A stretch of 9,859 bases of DNA from Bifidobacterium breve. Its GTDB lineage: Bacteria; Actinomycetota; Acidimicrobiia; Acidimicrobiales; Ilumatobacteraceae. The stretch is taken from NCBI GenBank assembly GCA_945889575.1, contig CAMDBY010000058.1, positions 1 to 9,859 on the forward strand, written 5' to 3'. The translations under genes were made by a program, and so were the position numbers. Below the pieces are notes generated by a model. That model did not search any database, was not told the origin of the DNA, and was given only the letters and a program-made list of their open reading frames with translations. Of this stretch, positions 5,955 to 9,859 are shown one piece after another (position 1 is the first letter of the stretch; every line of letters starts with the position of its first letter).

Positions 5955-5960
5955 TATAAC
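5955..5960 (+). promoter_or_regulatory. -10 box of the cation/proton antiporter, leaderless arrangement
   Basis: TATAAC lies seven bases before the GTG at 5968. An AGGA (5962-5965) is only two bases from the start codon, too close to work as a ribosome-binding site, which favours leaderless translation from the GTG. Confidence 0.4.
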
Positions 5961-5967
5961 TAGGACC

Positions 5968-7149
5968 GTGAATATTGCGCTACTCGCCACCGGTGGCGGC
6001 ATTGATTTCGGCTCAATTTTCACTGACCTTGCAATAATTCTCATTGTTGCCAAGATTGCAGCAGAGCTATTCGAACGGATTCGTGTTCCTGCTGTGCTCG
6101 GCGAAATCTTTGCGGGCATCGTCATCGGCCCATCAATGCTTGGGCTCATCGACCCCAGCGACGCAATGCGTATCTTGGCTGAAGTTGGCGTGATTATCTT
6201 GCTGGCTGAAGTTGGCCTGGAAATGGACATCACTGAGCTGAGAAAAGTCGGGCGCGCATCAATGCTCGTGGCCATCATCGGTGTAGTTGTCCCTATGTCG
6301 TCCGGTGTCTTGGCTGGAACAGTTCTCGGCGAATCTTTCAATGCATCACTGTTCCTCGGAGCTGCACTTGCCGCCACCAGCGTGGGTATTACTGCTCGAG
6401 TGTTCGGTGACTTACGCGCGCTCTCGACTACTGAAGCACGCATTGTTTTGGGCGCGGCCATTACTGATGACGTTCTCGGACTCATCATCCTGACGGTGGT
6501 GACTCGAATCGTCCAGCAAGGTTCAGTTGACTTTGCTGGCGTGGCAAGCACCATTGGCATCGCTGTTGGATTCATAGCTGTTGCTGGGGCTGTTGGAATT
6601 TTAGTTATCCCCCGCCTATTCGCATTCATTGTTGAACGTGCAGTTTCACCTGCGACTATCGGAGTTCTTGCAGCCGGCTTAACTTTTGGATTCTCCGCAG
6701 CGGCCAGCGGCGCACAACTTGCACCGATTATTGGCGCCTTCATCGCTGGCACAGCACTGTCTCGCACGCCTCAGCATCACCAAATTTCTCGAGACTTTAA
6801 ATCGCTGGGCGCCATCTTTATTCCGATCTTGTTCTTGCAGATCGGCATCGACACAGATGTCACCAAATTCTTCTCACAACATGTCCTGTTCATAGCTGCC
6901 ATCCTTTCGGTTATCGCTGTGATTGGAAAAATGGTTGCTGCTATCGGAGCGAGAGGCACGAATGCCGACAAATTATTAATCGGGATAGGAATGGTTCCGC
7001 GTGGCGAGGTTGGTTTGATTTTTGCATCAATCGGAGTGGCAATCGGAGTATTCGATGACGAGTTATATGCAGTTGTGTTGCTTGTTGTTCTCCTGACAAC
7101 TGTCATCACACCACCACTACTTCGCTGGCGCATTAGACACTCTGAATAA
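5968..7149 (+). CDS. CPA2-family Na+(K+)/H+ antiporter
   Basis: This 393-residue inner-membrane exchanger of the monovalent cation:proton antiporter-2 (Na_H_Exchanger) family would use the proton gradient to move Na+ or K+. It has about 12-13 hydrophobic helices. Family marks are RIRVPAVLGEIFAGIVIGPSMLGL (38-60), LLAEVGLEMD (78-87), ITDDVLGLI (165-173) with the ion-binding pair Asp167-Asp168, SGAQLAPIIGAFIAGTALS (247-265), the charged residue K321 in the late helix, and GMVPRGEVGLIFASIG (341-356). A D-D pair, rather than N-D, is associated with electrogenic exchange in the CPA superfamily. There is no TrkA-N/RCK domain at the C-terminus, unlike full-length KefB/KefC, so it is a transporter core only. 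A GTG start is used because the frame is closed by a stop at 5950-5952. The exact ion is not determined. Confidence 0.92.
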   Translation: MNIALLATGGGIDFGSIFTDLAIILIVAKIAAELFERIRVPAVLGEIFAGIVIGPSMLGLIDPSDAMRILAEVGVIILLAEVGLEMDITELRKVGRASMLVAIIGVVVPMSSGVLAGTVLGESFNASLFLGAALAATSVGITARVFGDLRALSTTEARIVLGAAITDDVLGLIILTVVTRIVQQGSVDFAGVASTIGIAVGFIAVAGAVGILVIPRLFAFIVERAVSPATIGVLAAGLTFGFSAAASGAQLAPIIGAFIAGTALSRTPQHHQISRDFKSLGAIFIPILFLQIGIDTDVTKFFSQHVLFIAAILSVIAVIGKMVAAIGARGTNADKLLIGIGMVPRGEVGLIFASIGVAIGVFDDELYAVVLLVVLLTTVITPPLLRWRIRHSE

Positions 7150-7176
7150 AAAGAAAAAATGGGGCTTGATATTCCT

Positions 7177-7203
7177 TTCACCGTTTAGAAACAATCCCGA
7201 AAC
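7177..7203 (+). promoter_or_regulatory. GlnR-like binding site upstream of amtB
   Basis: The sequence reads TTCAC-N6-GAAAC-N6-GAAAC. The first two half-sites match the actinobacterial GlnR consensus gTnAC-n6-GaAAC in sequence and spacing. A third half-site follows at the same pitch, so three AC dinucleotides recur every 11 bp (7180, 7191, 7202). The site ends about 50 bp before the amtB ATG and just upstream of a -10 candidate, a usual position for GlnR activation of amtB-glnK in nitrogen limitation. Confidence 0.65.
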
Positions 7204-7213
7204 AACGCACTTC

Positions 7214-7219
7214 TAGAGT
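7214..7219 (+). promoter_or_regulatory. Probable -10 box of amtB
   Basis: TAGAGT fits TANNNT and would place the transcription start near 7226. This leaves a leader of about 27 nt that retains the Shine-Dalgarno AGGAG at 7240-7244. The region where a -35 box would be overlaps the GlnR-like site, consistent with an activator-dependent promoter. Confidence 0.4.
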
Positions 7220-7239
7220 TACCTCGTTCTTACAAGTAC

Positions 7240-7244
7240 AGGAG
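7240..7244 (+). promoter_or_regulatory. Strong ribosome-binding site of amtB
   Basis: AGGAG lies 8 nt before the ATG at 7253. It is the only classical, well-spaced Shine-Dalgarno sequence in this window, where most other genes have weak or none, and it fixes the amtB start. Confidence 0.75.
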
Positions 7245-7252
7245 ATATAGAA

Positions 7253-8503
7253 ATGATATTTGGTGCAACTATTGATTCAGGAGCTACGGCTTGGGTGCTG
7301 ACCTCAGCAGCCCTTGTAGCTTTCATGACCCCAGGGCTTGCCTTCTTCTATGGCGGCATGGTTCGCTCAAAGAACGTTCTTGGCATGTTGATGCAGAACT
7401 TTTTCGCAATGGGACTTATCAGCGTTCTGTGGGCCGTTGCAGGTTTCAGCCTCGCGTTTGGCGGCACCGGCAAATACATCGGAAACTTTGACTTTGCCTT
7501 GATGAAAGACCTCGCAACTATCGAATCCCTTCCTGGCTACACAGGTGACTTTGCATTAGCTATTCCAGTTCTTGCGTTCTTTGCATATCAGATGATGTTT
7601 GCAGTGATTACACCTGCACTAATTACAGGTGCGACTGCTGACCGTTTGAAGTTTTCTGCCTATGCAATTCTCATTGGCATCTGGTCAATCATCGTCTACC
7701 CCACAGTTGCGCACTGGGTTTTTAGCCCGAATGGTTGGCTGTTCCAACGCGGCGCACTCGACTTCGCAGGCGGCGCAGTGGTTCATATCAATGCTGGTGC
7801 AGCGGCTCTTGCAGTCATCCTTGTGTTGGGTAACCGTAAAGGATGGCCACGTGAGGCGATGCCGCCACACAATCTTCCGTTCGTCATGCTCGGCACAGGA
7901 ATCTTGTGGTTCGGTTGGTTCGGGTTCAATGCTGGCTCTGCACTGTTGGCAAATGGACTCGCAGCTCAAGCGCTTGTGAACACACATCTCGCAGCTGCCA
8001 GTGGAATGTTGGCCTGGTTGCTTGTTGAAAAACTGCGCGCAGGACATGCAACAACGTTGGGTGCAGCATCAGGAGCTGTTGCAGGTCTCGTTGCCATCAC
8101 TCCATGTGCTGGTTTCGTTGGTGGCGCTGCCCCCATCATCATTGGTCTTGTTGCCGGGGCTGTCTGCTATCTCGCGCTTACATTGAAGACTCGCTTCAAC
8201 TTCGACGACAGCCTCGATGTCGTCGCTGTGCACCTCATCGGAGGAATTACTGGAGCCCTTCTTCTTGGACTATTCGCCGATACAAAGATCAACTCGCTCG
8301 GCTTTGACGGTGTGTTGTTCGGTGGTGGTTCAAAATTGTTGGTGAACCAACTCATAGCAATTGCTGCAACTTTCGCCTTCTCATTTACCGTCACTTGGCT
8401 GGCATCAAAGATCCTTGATGCCACTATCGGGTTGCGCGTTAGCCAAGAAGACGAACTAGTTGGCCTTGACCAAAGCCAACATGCAGAATCGGCATACCAA
8501 TAA
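7253..8503 (+). CDS. amtB: Ammonium transporter AmtB
   Basis: This 416-residue trimeric ammonium channel has 11 membrane helices and takes up ammonium across the cytoplasmic membrane. The pore twin histidines are His178 (in GALDFAGGAVVHINAG, 167-182) and His327 (in LDVVAVHLIGG, 321-331). Asp170 is the conserved structural aspartate that precedes the first histidine by eight residues. MTPGLAFFYGGMVRSKNVL (25-43) is the Amt signature in helix 1, and AFFAYQMMFAVITPALI (108-124) carries the phenylalanine/tryptophan gate region. The cytoplasmic tail ends EDELVGLDQSQHAESAY, the conserved PII-contact tail. No N-terminal signal peptide of the E. coli type is present. It has a strong ribosome-binding site and a GlnR-like box upstream, and glnK follows after 39 bp, the universal arrangement for PII-gated Amt channels. 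The identification is secure. Confidence 0.97.
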   Translation: MIFGATIDSGATAWVLTSAALVAFMTPGLAFFYGGMVRSKNVLGMLMQNFFAMGLISVLWAVAGFSLAFGGTGKYIGNFDFALMKDLATIESLPGYTGDFALAIPVLAFFAYQMMFAVITPALITGATADRLKFSAYAILIGIWSIIVYPTVAHWVFSPNGWLFQRGALDFAGGAVVHINAGAAALAVILVLGNRKGWPREAMPPHNLPFVMLGTGILWFGWFGFNAGSALLANGLAAQALVNTHLAAASGMLAWLLVEKLRAGHATTLGAASGAVAGLVAITPCAGFVGGAAPIIIGLVAGAVCYLALTLKTRFNFDDSLDVVAVHLIGGITGALLLGLFADTKINSLGFDGVLFGGGSKLLVNQLIAIAATFAFSFTVTWLASKILDATIGLRVSQEDELVGLDQSQHAESAYQ

Positions 8504-8542
8504 TGAACACACCAACCACTACACAAAAGGCAGACTAAGACC

Positions 8543-8881
8543 ATGAAGTTGATAACAGCAATCGTGAAGCCATTCAAGCTTGATGACGTTAAAGAGGCTC
8601 TCAAAGCAGCAGGCGTCCAAGGCATCACCGTGTCAGAGGTAAAGGGCTTTGGCCGCCAAGGCGGACATACCGAGACCTATAGAGGTTCTGAATACCAAAT
8701 TGATTTCGTACCCAAAATGCGCATTGAATTGGTAGTCGAGGACAGCTCCTTGGAGCGCACTCTTGATGTGATTCGCGAGTCAGCCTCTACAGGCAAGATC
8801 GGGGACGGAAAGATCTGGGTCACCAACGTGGAACAGATCATCCGCATCCGCACGGGCGAACATGGAGCAGACGCCATCTAG
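8543..8881 (+). CDS. glnK: Nitrogen regulatory protein PII, GlnK-type
   Basis: This 112-residue PII signalling protein has exactly the canonical length. It forms a trimer that binds ATP/ADP and 2-oxoglutarate and blocks AmtB when nitrogen is plentiful. The T-loop (about 37-55) contains Tyr51 in RGSEYQIDFVPK, the residue that is adenylylated by GlnD in actinobacteria (uridylylated in enterics). KPFKLDDVKEAL (9-20) is PII signature 1. The B-loop STGKIGDGKIWV (81-92) is the nucleotide-binding signature, and the C-terminal IRTGEHGADAI is typical. The start codon lacks a good ribosome-binding site, so it probably depends on transcription, and possibly translation, from amtB. A following glnD, often present in actinobacteria, is missing; the next gene encodes an FrhB-like protein. 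Confidence 0.97.
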   Translation: MKLITAIVKPFKLDDVKEALKAAGVQGITVSEVKGFGRQGGHTETYRGSEYQIDFVPKMRIELVVEDSSLERTLDVIRESASTGKIGDGKIWVTNVEQIIRIRTGEHGADAI

Positions 8882-8885
8882 CCCC

Positions 8886-8891
8886 TAGTCT
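8886..8891 (+). promoter_or_regulatory. -10 candidate for the FrhB-like gene
   Basis: TAGTCT lies 6 bases before the ATG at 8898, within the 16-bp gap after glnK. The TANNNT-N6-ATG geometry suggests that this gene can be transcribed separately as a leaderless mRNA. There is no Shine-Dalgarno sequence and no good -35 element, so read-through from glnK is the alternative. Confidence 0.35.
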
Positions 8892-8897
8892 GCATTC

Positions 8898-9859
8898 ATG
8901 ACAATGACGGCAGACACCCCCGCAAAAGCACCTCGCTGGACCGCACAATGGAAAGAGCTCTACGAAGAGGTCATTGAGACTGGCTTGTGCACCGGATGCG
9001 CCGGATGCGTTGTTACGTGCCCACACGATGTCATCGGATACGAACATGAAGAAGGCAAATACATTCCTTTTCATATCGAAGAAGAACTCGGTCTCGATAA
9101 TTGCATTCATGGAGAAAAAGGTTGCACTACGTGCACGCGTGCATGCCCACGATTCCGCAAGTGGGAAGAATCTGCAGACATGCACTTGTTTGGACGCACA
9201 CGCGAACCAGATGAAATGTCAGGCATCTGGCGCCAACTACTTCTCACTCGCGCAGTAGACACTGAAGAACACACAAAGGGCCAAGACGGCGGACTCGTTT
9301 CAGCCATGTTGATCTGGCTTCTCAAGAATGACTACATCGATGGCGCACTCGTCAGTGGCGTCGAAGACGACGACAAGTGGAAAGCAAAGCCTGCCGTTGT
9401 CACTAATCGCGAAGAAGTATTAGCTACTGCTGGTAGTCGTTACACCTACTGCGCAAACCCACTTGCATTGCCAGAAGCAAAAGAAAAAGGCTTGTCCCGT
9501 CTTGCACTGGTCGGCATGGGATGCCAGACATCGTCTCCTCCAGTTATGTGGGATCGCAAAGCAGGAAAAGTTTCGAAACCATTCCTTTTCAACATTGGAC
9601 TTCTATGCTCAAAGACTTTTGATGATGCAATCTTTCCTGAACTCTTCGAGGCCAAGTACGGCCTGAAAAAAGAAGACATGGTGAAAATGAACATCAAGGG
9701 CGCTTTCCAGATCTGGATGAAAGATGGTTCATTCCACGAAATTGATTTGAAGGAATGCCACGGCTGGACTCGTACCGGTTGCAAGAACTGTCCTGACTTT
9801 GCTGCTGAACATTCAGACATCGCAACTGGCGGCATTGGTAAAGACAACGACTGGACACT
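8898..9859 (+). CDS. Coenzyme F420 hydrogenase/dehydrogenase beta subunit family protein (FrhB/FdhB-like), 3' truncated by window
   Basis: The first 320 codons are present and the gene runs off the right edge. The N-terminus carries two ferredoxin-type clusters: C31-x2-C34-x2-C37-x3-C41-P (GLCTGCAGCVVTCP) and C69-x6-C76-x2-C79-x3-C83-P. The FrhB N-domain follows (from about 118: GQDGGLVSAMLIWLLKNDYIDGALV). Next come GMGCQTS, where the family often has 'GTPCQ', and FNIGLLCSKTFD. The FrhB C-domain motif CHGWTRTGCKNCPDFAAEHSDIATGGIG resembles the family 'C..C.Df.ae.aDis.G..G' cluster site. Known relatives bind FAD and F420 and shuttle electrons between F420H2 and an iron-sulfur partner; the partner here is unknown. 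The first ATG is used; a second ATG lies two codons later. It sits 16 bp after glnK, but a link with nitrogen metabolism is only suggested by position. Confidence 0.85.
   Translation, partial: MTMTADTPAKAPRWTAQWKELYEEVIETGLCTGCAGCVVTCPHDVIGYEHEEGKYIPFHIEEELGLDNCIHGEKGCTTCTRACPRFRKWEESADMHLFGRTREPDEMSGIWRQLLLTRAVDTEEHTKGQDGGLVSAMLIWLLKNDYIDGALVSGVEDDDKWKAKPAVVTNREEVLATAGSRYTYCANPLALPEAKEKGLSRLALVGMGCQTSSPPVMWDRKAGKVSKPFLFNIGLLCSKTFDDAIFPELFEAKYGLKKEDMVKMNIKGAFQIWMKDGSFHEIDLKECHGWTRTGCKNCPDFAAEHSDIATGGIGKDNDWT

Noticed and set aside
5768..5959. A 63-codon plus-strand frame, and a 50-odd codon minus-strand frame, in the dehydrogenase/antiporter spacer
   Set aside because: Neither resembles a protein family, has a ribosome-binding site, or fits the flanking promoters; both are compatible with chance in a short GC-rich spacer.
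5862..6767. A 301-codon open frame on the minus strand opposite the antiporter
   Set aside because: Its product is low-complexity (Ala, Ser, Thr, Pro, Met rich) with no domain, and it is a mirror of the hydrophobic antiporter codons; the plus-strand gene has clear family motifs.
1..9859. Defence island, biosynthetic cluster, mobile element, CRISPR or RNA gene
   Set aside because: All clear genes are metabolic or transport housekeeping types, gene spacing is tight, and no repeat arrays, transposase motifs or tRNA/rRNA-like sequences were found.

Overview
This 9.9 kb window has about 50% GC and is densely coded with housekeeping-type genes. It carries no mobile element, CRISPR array, rRNA or tRNA that I can recognise. 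Gene content points to an actinobacterium, most plausibly Acidimicrobiia of the aquatic, mid-GC kind. Supporting signs are a FrhB-type F420-linked iron-sulfur protein, a DUF2889 protein, a FadE-like acyl-CoA dehydrogenase, an amtB-glnK pair behind a GlnR-like box, and several genes whose -10 box sits 6-8 nt before the start codon (leaderless style). The taxonomic call is inference.

Layout. 1-1272 (minus strand): a likely operon yqeY > PaaI-type thioesterase > a small protein that runs off the left edge (DinB-like at best). 1363-2022 (plus): a DUF2889 protein whose Shine-Dalgarno-like sequence is buried in a hairpin. 2026-2912 (minus): O6-alkylguanine-DNA alkyltransferase (ogt) followed, with a 4-base overlap, by a DoxX-like membrane protein. 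3012-4484 (plus): a 14-TM DHA2-family drug/proton antiporter, divergent from ogt. The 99 bp between these two genes holds two clear dyads. The transporter's natural N-terminus is encoded upstream but displaced by one base at a T4 run. 4493-5758 (minus): acyl-CoA dehydrogenase with a dyad over its -10 box. 5968-7149 (plus): CPA2-type sodium/proton antiporter. 7253-8881 (plus): amtB-glnK, the ammonium uptake and sensing pair, preceded by a GlnR-like site. 8898-end (plus): FrhB/FdhB-family protein with two ferredoxin-type clusters, cut by the right edge.

How the genes work together. The only clear functional module is amtB-glnK: PII protein gates the ammonium channel and GlnR probably drives transcription. 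Nothing that would be called a new multi-gene system is visible. The points most worth following are the transporter's 5' frameshift, the GlnR-like site, the regulatory dyads, and the F420/FeS protein in the position where glnD often lies in other actinobacteria.
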